NCBI GenBank assembly: GCA_951804985.1
Contig: OX638130.1
Coordinates: 102,359,700-102,423,699 of the forward strand
Reading direction: 5' to 3'
DNA: 64,000 nucleotides
Origin: Dryomyza anilis
Taxonomy: Eukaryota; Arthropoda; Insecta; Diptera; Dryomyzidae
Shown here: positions 1 to 11,406 of the stretch, piece by piece
Numbering within the stretch: position 1 is the first letter of the stretch
How the letters are laid out: each line of letters begins with the position of its first letter
The notes under the pieces: generated by a model
What the model saw: only the letters and a program-made list of their open reading frames with translations
Databases searched by the model: none
What the model was told of the DNA's origin: nothing
Made by a program: the position numbers and the translations under genes

Positions 1-834
1 GTTTTGTACACTTTTATTGCTGTTGGTTTTTTTTTTCTTCTTTTTTCTATATTTTTTGTATTTATTAATGTTTTATTTACCGCCGGCAAATATATATTAT
101 GCATTTCTACACAGTTGCCAATTTGAGAAATTTTGTATGTTTAATTTTTATATTTTAAGATTTTTATTTATTTCCGTAAGACATATGTTTTTTAAATCAA
201 CTCTGATTTAAAACATTTTCTGGACTACGTCCAACACAAAAAATAAACTGTATTATTTTGTATTATTCTCGTTTCTTTATGAAAAATACATAAACAAAAT
301 TGGGTGTAGTGTTAATGCCTTCTTCAAGATCACTGATCTGCCAGAAAATTCGTATGAGCAAAAAAGTTTGACCGAATTATTTCAATTATAATTAAGTTCC
401 AATTACAATAATTTTTTCATTTAAATCACTTAACTAATAAGAAATTATTGAAATTTAATAAATTATTATTATTATTTTTTTTATTTAAATCCATTTTTAT
501 GCTAATTATAAGCTAGAAATAATTGCAAATATCTGCACTGAACAGAAAATGTAGAAAGTAAAAACAAATCTGAAACTGTGCAAACAAAAATTCCAAATTC
601 TAAAAGTTGCACTGCTTTGGCCTTGACTGGCTTAATCAGCAATATTAAAAAAAATATATTTAAAAAAGAAACAAACAAGGTCCAAATTCTAATCACGCAA
701 TGCCCGACAACAAGTATTTTTTTGGCGGTTTCAATCCCGCGATCCTCAAATTCCCAAATACATTTTATTATTATTTAGAAAAAAATAAACTGAAGTATAG
801 AATGACAATGGATTTTCCTGATTTTAAATCCAGA
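1..834. other. AT-rich DNA, no gene seen
   Basis: Homopolymer-rich, with only short chance open frames of low complexity. No repeat family recognised. Confidence 0.6.
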
Positions 835-1182
835 AAAGGTCAACCCCTAAAAATTCTCTTGGAGGAGAAAATCGATGTGGAGATTTTTAGCGAAATTCGT
901 AAGTAGGAAATGAACCGCCGGGACCTGAAGGTCGCATTTTGGTATTCTGCATTTTGTATTTTTTCTGTACTTTTTATTCGATTTTCCTCGTTAGTAGTTT
1001 GTTGAAACAGTAATTAAATGTCTCTACAGTTGACCATTTTTTAGTTTATTGCTCTAGGGAGCCGTCATTTCAATTTATTTTTGAATTTTGAGGTCCTGGC
1101 GGGTTCATTTCCCATATTCGGATTTCGCTGAAAATTTTCTACCGCGATTTTTCCATCCAGTATATTTTTAGGGGCTGAATTT
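835..1182. mobile_element. Foldback element with ~100-bp arms
   Basis: The left arm (about 835-930) and right arm (about 1085-1182) are imperfect inverted copies, sharing e.g. CCCCTAAAAAT, AGCGAAAT and GGAAATGAACC. The centre is T-rich. No coding capacity. Confidence 0.6.
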
Positions 1183-1543
1183 TTGCAAACAACTTCTATA
1201 AAACTTTTTTCATGATAATGGTAACGATTTTTTTTATAGACTTTTTAAAATTACACTGAAAATATGTGATTTTATAAAAGATACTAGAAAACACGTTTTT
1301 TTATGTCATTTCATATTTGTATTCTATAAAACCTCAGTCTAATGTACAATAGGTAGTTGTAATGAATTTCGATTTTTTTAGCGCACCATAAGTCGGTTCT
1401 CCAGAAAAATTTGTACATAAATGTAGTTTGTCTGTCTATAATATAAGAGATTTGGATTAAAAAACCATTCAAATAGATTCACAGTTATAATTAGAAAAGT
1501 GGGGGGAAGACAGGACACAGGTCGACGCTTTCCAATACCCTGT

Positions 1544-1870
1544 ACACAGAAAAATCCTCTTTTGGCATGTGGCTGGAAGAATGAAAAAGTTAGTTGTACC
1601 AATTAACTTCATTCGGATAAATCGAATGGTTTAAAAATTTGCTGGCGGTACTGCCAGTGTGTAGCCCATACACATGAAATATTAGTCTATATAAACTCCT
1701 AATGGTTCTAAATCTGTACTAAATTGTTCTAAAAGGGTTCGAAATTGGTTGCAGTACAAACTAAAACTATTTTTATTTTAACAATAACAACCGACCAAGC
1801 AGTTGAGAGAACCGAATAAGTTAGTTGGGAAAAGAGTTGGTTGGCGCAACAAATTTCTATTCTGTATGTA
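1544..1870 (-). mobile_element. MITE family A, copy 1
   Basis: Near full-length. The minus-strand reading of the family begins CACACAGAATAGAG and ends GGATTTTTCTGTGTG. About 330 bp, non-coding, with 9-10-bp imperfect terminal inverted repeats and TA flanks in well-preserved copies. Confidence 0.85.
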
Positions 1871-1898
1871 CATATGTATGTCGGTATTCAGGTAATCT

Positions 1899-2059
1899 AA
1901 AGCATGAATCACACTATTGAATAAACAATCAACTTTTGTATCAATTTTCAAATAATTTTAATATCAATCGTGTGATTGCCCAAATTTTGTATGGAAAATT
2001 AGGCAATCACACGATTGATATTTAAATTGTTTTGAAAATTGTTTGTGATTCAGGCTTAA
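1899..2059. mobile_element. Short foldback MITE
   Basis: About 160 bp, almost entirely an inverted repeat: ATCAATCGTGTGATTGCC pairs with GGCAATCACACGATTGAT around an ~18-bp loop, and the outer ends (GCATGAATCAC / GTGATTCAGGC) also pair. Confidence 0.7.
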
Positions 2060-2569
2060 GAATTGATTTACCTTTTATTGTATTTATAGCCATCGCGATT
2101 TAAACACACAGACGGATATTGCTAAATCAACTCAGGAAGTGACATTGATCACCGATGGTGAGATGTTGTCCGGTGACCTTGTGATTCCCTCTACGAATTG
2201 AATATCGATGGAACATTCTGCAACACTCAGATTGAACAGGGTGACTTTAGTTATAAATAAATTGAATTTAATTTTTAATGAAATATAAGTAATCAATAAG
2301 GCAAATATCCCAGTAAAAAAAAACTAAATGTAATGAAAACATGAAAATGATCATGAATATATCGACCCTGCATTCCATAATGTCGACTCAGCACGTCTTT
2401 TGTGTCATTTCATATTTGTATTCTATAAAACCTAATTTAACGTTTAGTCTTACTCTTACTATGTAATTAATGAAAACTCAATAAATTTGTGACAACATAG
2501 CAATAGTCCGGTTTTTTTCGGTAACAGGATCATCAAGAGGTCTAATATTTTGCACAAATTATAACACTC
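2060..2569. repeat. Repeat fragments, no gene
   Basis: A stretch near 2100-2210 (CACAGACGGATATTGCTAAATC) resembles part of the ~780-bp repeat at 9724 and 48978. A ~45-bp segment near 2400-2445 repeats one near 1300-1345 (TGTCATTTCATATTTG). Otherwise AT-rich. Confidence 0.4.
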
Positions 2570-2577
2570 ATAGGCTC

Positions 2578-2878
2578 ATGTAGCCGCGGTAGCTCAGTGG
2601 TTAGTGCCGAGCCGAAAGGTCCCCGGTTCAAGCCTGGACTGGGGCTAACAACATCTTTTCATAGAAACATTTTTCTATAGCGCGCTACCGCTCGGCAGTA
2701 AATGGCAAACCTACGAGAGTAAAACATTGCCTATGAAATCTCTCACCCGCCGTTCGGTTTCGGCACTAAACTGTAGGTCCCACCACTTTGAGTACAAATA
2801 ATACACGCACAGCTCAAAATGGTGAGAGAGCTCGGCAGAAGTTCTTATAGGACTGTAGTGCCAAACTATTATTATATT
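2578..2878 (+). mobile_element. tRNA-derived SINE, copy 1
   Basis: The tRNA-like head carries an A box (TAGCTCAGTGG) and a B box (GGTTCAAGCC), followed by a ~220-bp unrelated body and an ATT-rich tail. An 8-bp target duplication ATAGGCTC flanks it (2570-2577 and 2879-2886). This copy lacks about 9-10 bases of the anticodon arm present in the other copies, so it is not a tRNA gene. Confidence 0.9.
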
Positions 2879-3065
2879 ATAGGCTCTAGTCACAAACAAA
2901 GTTAGAACTAACAACACAACATTTAAAATTTATTGTGGCCGTTATGACATGGAATGCCCTATATTTGACTTTATTACCTGTTAAATTTTGAAGTCGATCG
3001 GTCGATGCTATTTAACATTATAATTAAATATGACCTTAGCATACATAAAACTATTTTAAAAACAT

Positions 3066-3369
3066 ACACACAGAAAAATCATTTTTTGGCATGAGGTTGA
3101 AAAAATGTAAAATTTAGTTATGCCAACTAACTTCATTCGGTTAAATGAATGGTTTACAAATTTGCCATATTTGCGTATACACATGAAATATTAGTCTATA
3201 CACACTCTAAATCTGTACTAAATTGTTCTAAAACAGTTCGAAATTGGTTGCAGTACAAAGTACAACTCTTTTTATTTTGACAATAACAACCGACTAAGCG
3301 GTTGAGAGAACCGAATAAGTTAGTTGGGCAAAGAGTTGGTTGGCGCAACAAATCTTTATCCTGTGTGTA
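3066..3369 (-). mobile_element. MITE family A, copy 2
   Basis: Near full-length, minus orientation, ends ACACACAGAAAAATC and CTGTGTGT. Small internal deletion compared with copy 1. Confidence 0.85.
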
Positions 3370-3467
3370 CAATTCATATTGGACTTAAATAGTATACTTG
3401 TCGCGATTTTAGTGATATATTTTTGGATTTTGAAATATTTTATGTAGCTTTAGTATTTTTAGTATTT

Positions 3468-3695
3468 AGGGTGTGTAAGAGTTCGACCAAATTATTGACT
3501 AAACTAAATTTTGTTAGTAATGCAGTGTTTACTAATTCAATTTAGCAAATTTTCGAGCAAACTAAATTGAACTAAATTGGATGACAGGAAGCAGACTTAT
3601 GATTTTCGATTTATTACGAACTTTAACAATTATCTGTTTGAAAAGTCGTCCAATTTAGATTAGTCAGCAATTTAGTCGAACTCCCAAACACCCTT
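3468..3695. mobile_element. TIR element, Harbinger-like
   Basis: About 228 bp with ~45-bp imperfect terminal inverted repeats (GGGTGTGTAAGAGTTCGAC / its mate ending CTCCCAAACACCC). Flanked by TTA on both sides, as expected for a PIF/Harbinger 3-bp duplication. Non-coding. A truncated relative lies at 13823. Confidence 0.6.
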
Positions 3696-3798
3696 AAAAT
3701 CTATCAACATTTTGGGATGATTTAGAATGCGAATTTTGATACACAATAATTAAAATTTAATCACAAATTCAACCGAAAGTGCATTTGAGAACATGTCC

Positions 3799-4665
3799 GT
3801 AGCTCGTTTCTGTAACATATTCGACAAATTGTCGATTTCTGTGACGTCACGTCGTTTCGTTCCATTATTGTCGATTGTGCGATATTTACTGTTTCTGTAC
3901 GAAGTAATCGTTTAAAAGCGGTCTAATTTGAAACTGGCACAAAAATCGAAAAGAAACTTGTGAAATTTGAACAATTGACATCTGTTTTTTCAGTTATTTC
4001 AAAATATATAAAGGAAATTTTATAAAAATTATGTATAAAACAATTTGAATTCGTATTCAATATGATGCGTTTTAAGAGGCGTCGATTACGGAACTCGGCA
4101 GGCCCATTTCTTCTTCGCTTTCCAATTCGCGATTTAAGAAGTTATTTCGGCTCACCAAAGATGCTGCAAATTACCTATTGTAAAAGTCTCGTCATTTATG
4201 GAAACGATTGTAAGTTGCACCTCCCATGGCATTCAATTAACTTGCAACTGTCTCCCAAACAACGCAGTGTTCTTTTCTAGTCTATTTGGAGGTGAATTGT
4301 CCCTTGCCCACACGTCTGTGTTTGCTGCATCAGCTTTTTAAGCCATATCTCTGCGCTTTAGTTTATGAAAATTCAAAAAATAATGTATTTTCCAACCAAA
4401 TATCAATCATTTTTAAAGTCGAGAGGCTTCTCACCAAGTCAAAAGCTAATGAGAAATACAATCGTTTCAAAACGATTCGATTTATTTGTAGAAACAGTGA
4501 TGTGAGTAAATTCCTACTAAAGTGAAATTGAACATGTCAAAATGAAACGATTCAAACGTTCAATATTTTACAGAAACATTAAAAATGAAAATGACGTCAT
4601 TATGACGTCAAATCGACAATAGTAGTCGACAACTGCGATCGAAAACAAATACAGAAACGAGCTAC
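3799..4665. mobile_element. ~870-bp TIR element with TA at the ends
   Basis: A perfect 16-bp inverted repeat GTAGCTCGTTTCTGTA lies at 3799-3814 and 4650-4665, continued by imperfect pairing that includes TGACGTCA-type motifs. It has inserted into sequence resembling 5250-5290 (GAAAGTG.ATTTGAGA..ACATGTCCG). Two small open frames inside (4062-4280, 4286-4525) match no transposase I recognise. Probably a non-autonomous element. Confidence 0.65.
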
Positions 4666-6231
4666 TGATATATTATTTTCAAACCTCAATATAATATTAA
4701 TCGAATTCTCTCCATAATTCGATATCTTCAATACAAAATCAAAATTTGAAATATTGCTGAAAGAATATAAATCGTTTTTTGTTGTTGAGAATTTGCTTTT
4801 CGATCGAAAGTAAGTCCGATATATTTTTGTAATAGTCTGAAATTCTCTGTTGTTTGGGACATGCTATGTTCCAGCTTTCGATCGAAACCGTATTAAAATT
4901 TTAATTCAACAAAATTTTGTTATTGCTGTTCTAAAATTAGAATTTTCAATACAAAATAAAAATTTTTCAATTGAACTGAAATCATGCTGAACGAAGGTAA
5001 GGTTAGAGTTTCGGCTTAAGCCTCAAATCGTGCAAATTCTCATATTTTATAGAACCATTGAAATCGTTCTTTGTAGTTCTTTGTTGCGAATTTTCGAATT
5101 GTCAGATACAGCTTTGAGACCTCTGAGAATATGGAATCAAAAAAGGCTTATCCAAGAATATTGATTCTGTTTTTGGGCAGTGAAGGGCAGAAAGTAAGTC
5201 CAACGGAACGAATATATTACATTGGATATTTAATGTCAAAAATTTTAATTTTAATCGAAAGTGTATTTGAGAGAGCACATGTCCGAAATGGAAATAACTG
5301 AATATACCGGTTCCGGATTGAAACCCATAATTAGCAAAGATAAAAAATATATATATTTTCTAACAACAAAAATAAAAAGTAATGTTTGTCTGTCCACTCG
5401 ATTATTTGACTTTGCAAATTCCTCTACACAAAGTCATGGAAAAACCCGATCGGATCGCTGGGCTGGAGATGAAGAGGCATCGAGAATGTATTGCTGCTGC
5501 TGTTATTGCCGCTCTTATCACTACTTTTCGCATTGAGCAAATAAAAAAGAAATGAAAAAAAATGAAAAATATAAAAAAAAACACAACGAAAGCAACAACA
5601 TTGCAAGTAATAATAAAAAAATAAAACAAAAATCAAGAATTCTTCAAAAGAGTCCAAAGTACAGAAAGTGGCGTGATCGTTGGTTTGTTCGTTGTTTTCT
5701 CTCTCGTTTGCGCTTTGCTGTGCAACTCATTTGTAATATGGCCCGAATTCGTCAGAAATTGCAGTATGAGTGGAGCCAGACGTTGGTTGGCATAAATACT
5801 ATTAATACGAACAACAACAAAAATAAAATCCGATAACGCAAAGGAAACACGATAAGAAAACCAAAGTACGGACTAGATCGCTGTCAGAGGGGGTCAAGAG
5901 GATCGGTACAGAGCAAAAAAAAAAAAAAAAATCGTAAAAAAAAGATTTAATCGTTCGTGCACTTGTATCATTAATAATCTATAATGTGATACAACCAACA
6001 GTTATTTTTGATTTTCAATGACAATCGTTAAATATTTTATTGCGCAAATCTAAAAGTGGTAGACGCTCAGTTCATTTTAGGGGGCAAATAATTTGATGTT
6101 AAGCCATACAAATCAAATAATTATTTTTGCATTAGCTTTTAAATATTACAAATCGATATTTAATATTTTTAGACAAAATTAAGTTTTTAGTAATTGTGAA
6201 ATTTAAAATTTTTAGGGGAAATTCAAATTGT
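4666..6231. other. AT-rich DNA, no gene seen
   Basis: Contains loosely repeated motifs (AAGTAAGTCC.A near 4811 and 5195) and poly(A) runs. The open frames at 5261-5836 are Lys/Asn-rich or antisense Phe-rich and look like chance. Around 5430-5800 composition is more balanced, but nothing coding is recognisable. Confidence 0.5.
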
Positions 6232-6444
6232 TACACTCAGAACAAATATACCATCAAATTAATAGTTTTTTACTATGGAAATTAGTCAATAGGATAGACT
6301 ATTAAATCAATCGGTAAATACTATTAAATACCACAAAATACCATAAAATTATTTTTAAATTTGTATGAAAATATTTATTTTTTGTATACTATTCAGTCAA
6401 TAAATGTGCTATTGAAAAATTTTAATGGGATTTTTCTGAGTGTA
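6232..6444 (+). mobile_element. MITE family B, copy 1
   Basis: About 213 bp, TACACTCAGAA ... TTTCTGAGTGTA, i.e. CACTCAG inverted ends flanked by TA. Body A/T-only in style with TAATAGT..ACTATTA motifs. Non-coding. Confidence 0.8.
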
Positions 6445-6785
6445 GAAATTAAAATTGATGATTATGAAGGATTTTTTGAAAAATTATATTCTATGAATTT
6501 ATAAGAGAAAATTATAAGAGAAAATTTTCGAGATCAAGAAAAATGTATTGTAGAATTTTATATGTTATAGAAATATTTAATAACTAGATGGACCCGTGCA
6601 CGACTCGTGCCAAGATTTTGTGAATTCATAGATATAAAGCGATTTTATTAATATAAAAAAACAATATTATTATTTTTTATATCAGGGGCCCGTGCTTTGC
6701 TGTGGAAGTTTTTATTGGTTTTATAAATGTAGTAACCAAATAATAATTTTCCGCCAAAACAACTTTTCTCAAAGACAATTCAAAC

Positions 6786-6914
6786 GGTAGAATATTTCGC
6801 CGTAGAATTCTTCCTAGTAGAAATCTTCGCCGTAAAATTCTTCCCCATAGAACGCTTTACCGTAGAATTCTTTCCGGTAGAATTCTTCCCCGTAGAGTTT
6901 TTCCCAGTAGAAGT
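6786..6914 (+). repeat. Degenerate ~17-18-bp array (GTAGAATTCTTCCCC)
   Basis: About seven drifting copies of GTAGAATTCTTCCCC-like units. It shares the core AATTCTTCCCC with the large array at 20895-23345. Confidence 0.7.
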
Positions 6915-6916
6915 TT

Positions 6917-7300
6917 TAGTGTAGTTAGTTTTAATGTGGTGAGTTTTAGTGTGGTGAATTTTTAGTGTGGTGAGTTTTAGCGTGGTGAGCTTTATTGTGT
7001 TGAGTTTTAGTGTGGTGACTTTTAGTGTTGTGAATTTGGTGTGGTGAGTTTAAGTGTGGTGAATTTTGGTGTGGTGAGTTTTAGTGTGGTGAGTTTTGGT
7101 GTGGTGAGTTTTAGTGTGGTGAGTTTTGGTGTGGTGAATTTTAGCGTGGTGAGTTTTTGTGTGGTGAGTTTTAGTGTGGTGAGTTTTGGTGTGGTGAATT
7201 TTAGCGTGGTGAGTTTTATTGTGGTGAGTTTTAGTGTGGTGAGTTTTAGTGTGGTGAGTTTTAGTATGGTGAGTTTTAGTGTGGTGAATTTTAGTTTTTT
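6917..7300 (+). repeat. 15-bp minisatellite (GTGGTGAGTTTTAGT)
   Basis: About 25 copies of a 15-bp unit with A/G variants (TTTTAGT/TTTTGGT, GAGTT/GAATT). The unit is a multiple of three, so open frames persist on both strands (VVSFS-type on plus, TKTHH-type on minus). These are by-products, not genes. Confidence 0.9.
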
Positions 7301-7488
7301 GTTTCATCTTTTTAGATTGTGTATGTGCTGAGTTATGTCGTTTTGAAAGTTCAGGTTGTATGGGAGGTACCACGCCCCTTTGTCCAATCCCGCCCATATA
7401 TAGCCTATGACAACCTCCGGACTCCTTAGTATCCTGTGGCAAAATTTCAGTTAAATCGGTTCAGCGGTTTAGACGTGATGCTGGAACA

Positions 7489-7519
<31 letters not shown>

Positions 7520-7555
7520 TGACAGACGGACCAAGAGTTTTACATAAATAGATTG

Positions 7556-8310
7556 TAAAGTTTTGAATTTTCCAAGGAAATTTTGAATTTTTAAATTAAG
7601 TTTTGAAAATTTTATTTTTAAGGAAATTTTTTATTTTTGATATAGAGGTCTAAAGTAGAATTTAATAATTAGCAGAAAAATATATTTTTATGAATTTTTG
7701 AAAGAAAATTTGTATTTTTGAGAAAGAACGAGCTAACGATTTTTAATTCTTATGGACATTTTTAATTTTTGTGAATATCTTGAATTTCTAAGATACATTT
7801 AAATTTTTAAAATCAAGTCTTATGAATTAAATATTTTTTTTTTAAAAAATTCAATTTTTAAGAATTGTGAAATTTTAATTTTCTAAGAAAAAGAAACTTT
7901 TAGGAAAAATAATTTTGGGAAACATTTAAATTTTATAACAAAAAAATTAAATATTATTTTAATGTAAAATATAATTTTTTGAAGAGTAATATTTGAACTA
8001 TTAAAAATCATTTAAATTTTAAAGGGAATTTGATATATTAATAAATAAATATTTAGTACAAATTTGATATTTAAAAATTTTGGGTCAAATTGAGTTTAGC
8101 GTAAAAATTTGTGTTTGTTTTTTTATTGCAAAATTTCAATTTCAAGAGAATATTTTAATTTTTGGGCGAAAATTTGCATTCCTAGAGACATTTTGAATTT
8201 CAGGAGAAACTCAAATTTTTAGTGAAAATTTTGAATTTGTAGGAGAAATTAAAATTTTGAATTTGTAGGAGAAATTAAAATTTTTTAGTGCAAATATTTA
8301 GTATTCGGTT
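7556..8310. repeat. Degenerate AT array (AAATTTTGAATTTTTAGG-like)
   Basis: Quasi-periodic 18-25-bp units such as GAAATTTTGAATTTTTAAG repeat with heavy drift. No gene. From 8311 to 8654 the DNA is plain AT-rich sequence without a recognised feature. Confidence 0.5.
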
Positions 8311-8654
8311 CATCGACACAAATTAATTATGACGACGAACCGACCGAATTATATAAATGTAATGAAGAGAAATGTAAAAGATTTTCGGGTAAAAAATTTC
8401 AGTTTTTTTGCCCGCTCAAGAAAAAGACAACATTGTTTTCAGTATGTACATAAACCATCAACTACTAATTCGAATTCGAACACAGAGTTACCATTTGAGA
8501 CTCGCACCATTTTCGGTTTATGTATTTGCTAAGTAATACATGCAAATTTAAATTTTTAACACACTCTTTTAAATTATTTTAATATTATACTAAAAATTGA
8601 CATACAATTTTAAAAATATTAAAAAAATTAAGTATGTGTCTTTTAAGTATGTTT

Positions 8655-8964
8655 TTTTTTTGTAGCCGCGGTAGCTCAGTGGTTAGTGCGTTGGACTGCG
8701 AGCCGAAAGGTCCCCGGTTCAAGCCTGGACTGGGGCTAACAACATCTTTACATAGAAACATATACCGCGCTACCTCTTAGCAGTAAATGGCAAACCTACG
8801 AGAGTAAAACATTGCCAATGAAAAGCTTTCACCCGCCGTTCGGATTCGGCAGTAAACTGTAGGTCCCACCACTTTGAGTACAAATATAACACGCACAGCT
8901 CAAAATGGTGAGAGAGCTCGGCCTAAGTTCTTATAGGATTGTAGTGTCAAATTATTATTATAAT
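8655..8964 (+). mobile_element. tRNA-derived SINE, copy 2
   Basis: Complete head (A box TAGCTCAGTGG, intact anticodon arm, B box GGTTCAAGCC), body and ATTATTATTATAA tail. Target duplication TATGTTT at 8648-8654 and 8965-8971. Confidence 0.9.
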
Positions 8965-8971
8965 TATGTTT

Positions 8972-9723
8972 CTTTTAGTTTTTTTTTAGGTCTAAATCCA
9001 TTGACTTTGCATAAACATCACATACATCAACTCTATATAATTGGCGGTTGCTGATATTGACTGTAACCTCTGTTAAATTTCTATTACGTGACGTTTTCAA
9101 AAATATTATGTTTTCAATTGAAAATTTTAGACCCTTTTTTGATTTTTAGTTTTTGAGTTATTTTATCTAATTTAAGTCAATTTTTATAGCACTGTTTAGT
9201 AACAAATTTAACATTCTTATCATTTTTATTTTAGTGCGAGATGTGTGAAAGTAAATATTGTATTCAGACAAATCTTTAAAATATACCCAAGTCACAATCC
9301 CAACATTTAAAATAATGTAAAAAAAACAAAGACCATCTAGACTAGATAAGAATTTCTTATTTGTAATGTTAAGAAATTAAATAACAATACAAGAAATAAA
9401 GAACTAACAATAGAACTAATTCAAACATGATTTGATTCCTTGTTTCCGACGGATATTATTTTTCCTAAACATACTATTGTTTTTTTTTTTTAATATACAA
9501 ATATTCAATATACCCACATAAAAATATTACTCCCATTTATACATAGATATACAACATTATTATTTTATTTTTTGAAATAAATATTTGTCGTTCTACTTGA
9601 GCAAGTATATGAAAAAAAAAAATCAATAAAAGGTTAACTAAACTTTAAAATCTCACAATCGAATGATATTTTAACTTCAACTGTCAAGTAGTTTTTATAA
9701 TATTATTTAATAAACTTTAAACA
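8972..9723. other. AT-rich DNA, no gene seen
   Basis: No open frame of note and no repeat family recognised. Confidence 0.5.
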
Positions 9724-10519
9724 AAACGAGTTGGGAAAGTTATGTCACATGTGTAGGTTCGGTCACATGAGACGGACTTTTATAGTCGGTCGGGACCGAC
9801 TATTGAATACCCTACACTTTGGAGGAATATTATTATAGGATATTTAATTGTATACCTTTTAAAGTTCTTAATTATACTGAACATTCTTACACTCAGAATA
9901 TTATTTACATACCAGAAATTTAAGTCGCATAACCCATAATTTAAAAAATAGATATAAAAGTAAAAGAAATAATCAAAAATGTTGAAAAATAAATATGGGC
10001 GGTTTACTCCCATTTTTAAAACATATGTGAAGATTTGAAGCTAATATTTCATAGATTTGTTTTCAAACATTTTCGAATAAAATGTCCACTATGAAAAAGC
10101 GGGAAATAATAAAAAAAATCAAATGTAGGCGTATCACGCCAGTTTTTAAAACATATATTTATAGGTGAATTCTATCAATAAGTTTTATATATTATAAGTA
10201 TATCTTGAATACTTTTCGAGTTATTGGTTCCTAAATATATATATTAAAATTACTTGTATGGGATGTGGTCGTGTCCGTTGACCGATTTGGCTCATTTCCA
10301 AACTCAGTTCCTACTTTTAGCTAAACCATATTGAGACGAAATTTCATCGCATTCTGATCAGTATTTATCAAGTTTTTGTGTATTCGGACAGCAAGACAGA
10401 CGGACATAGCTAAACGGACTCGTGTGGTGATGCTGATCAAGAATATATATACTTTTACATATCGGCCACGCCTCCTAAGGGGTGTTACAATATACTCTGT
10501 ACCTCATAGGTGTAGTGTA
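9724..10519 (+). mobile_element. ~780-bp repeat family D, copy 1
   Basis: Colinear with the copy at 48978-49752: ACGAGTTGGGAAAGTTA, the hairpin around TAGTCGG..CCGACTA, ATACCCTACAC, GGGCGG..CACGCC segments, ACAGACGGACATAGCTAAACGG, and a terminal GTACCTCATAGGTGTAG. Its right end is interrupted by the element at 10520. No coding capacity. Confidence 0.75.
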
Positions 10520-11406
10520 GGGGAGACCGGGGCTAAGTCGACATCGGGACAAAGTCAACTTTTGCTTTAAAACACGAATGGGATGTCAGATCAACTTCAA
10601 ATTGATACTGTACACGTAACATTAGATGCCACTGTTACCAAAGAAGAGAAATCCATTTTGTACTTGAACTTTCAGATTTTATGTAATAAAATGTGTTTTT
10701 TTGACTTCAAAAGTTACATATTGATAACGCAGTAAACTTGTACTTGCCATTAAAGTTTTGATTATTTATATATTTTGTTGTGAGTTTTATGTAGTAAGGG
10801 GTTTACTTATCATGTCATGTTGATTTTTATTTTATTTTTCCATTCAATTCGCATTTTAAAGCCATTAATATTATACTAAGTCTCGTGGGGTAAAGTCGTC
10901 ACAAAAGTATTTGGTCAAATTATATTCCGAGAAAATACAATTGATGAAATTTTTTGTTCTATGGGTTTTACAAAATAGTCCATTCTTACAATATAAGGAG
11001 ACATGTCAATCATTTGACCATGATTTAAGAAGATATTGCAAAATATTCCTAAAATGTGAATAATATGAGTAATGGTCAAACAATTTCGCGGGACCAGAAT
11101 AAAACGGCACGAATAGTTTTCTCTTGGAATATATAATTCAATCAATTTGAAAGACATCAGCAAAAATGTGCATTCGCGGAAAAAGTGGGTAATGTTGACT
11201 TTACCTCAGCCTATTTTCAGAAGCAGGTTTGAGGTTGTGTCGCATTTGTTTCGTGGAAACTAATTATTGTAGTTCTTTACATCTTATGGAACATTTTTAG
11301 CTAATGAATCAATCTATCCAACTGTATTATTATTTTTGTCCTATGTCATTGATATGGTGGTCAAAATTAGCATTGAAAAAAGTATCGACTTAGCCCCGGT
11401 CTCCCC
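10520..11406. mobile_element. 887-bp element with 22-bp perfect TIRs
   Basis: Starts GGGGAGACCGGGGCTAAG and ends with its exact complement: 22 bp identical (10520-10541, 11385-11406). TA flanks both ends (10518-10519, 11407-11408), and comparison with the second family-D copy shows it landed in that repeat's end. Its body repeats sub-motifs of the TIR (CAAAGTCAAC, GGGGTAAAGTCG, GTTGACTTTACC). No transposase; likely a non-autonomous Tc1/mariner-type element. The perfect ends suggest recent activity. Confidence 0.8.

Larger units (their letters stand above)
6581..7555 (+). mobile_element. Composite interspersed repeat containing two minisatellites
   Basis: Begins ACTAGATGGACCCGTGC and ends with a conserved tail (AAATCGGTTCAGCGGTTTAG, a GACA microsatellite at 7493-7535, then ACATAAATAGATTG). 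These ends resemble common insect non-autonomous repeats with TAGAT-type termini. The middle is occupied by the two arrays listed separately. Superfamily not determined. Confidence 0.5.

Noticed and set aside
7041..7442. Repetitive proteins encoded on both strands
   Set aside because: Produced by a 15-bp minisatellite whose period is a multiple of three.
8662..8735. tRNA genes at the three SINE heads
   Set aside because: Each head continues into the same ~220-bp body and ATT tail with target duplications, and the anticodon stem pairs poorly; they are SINEs.
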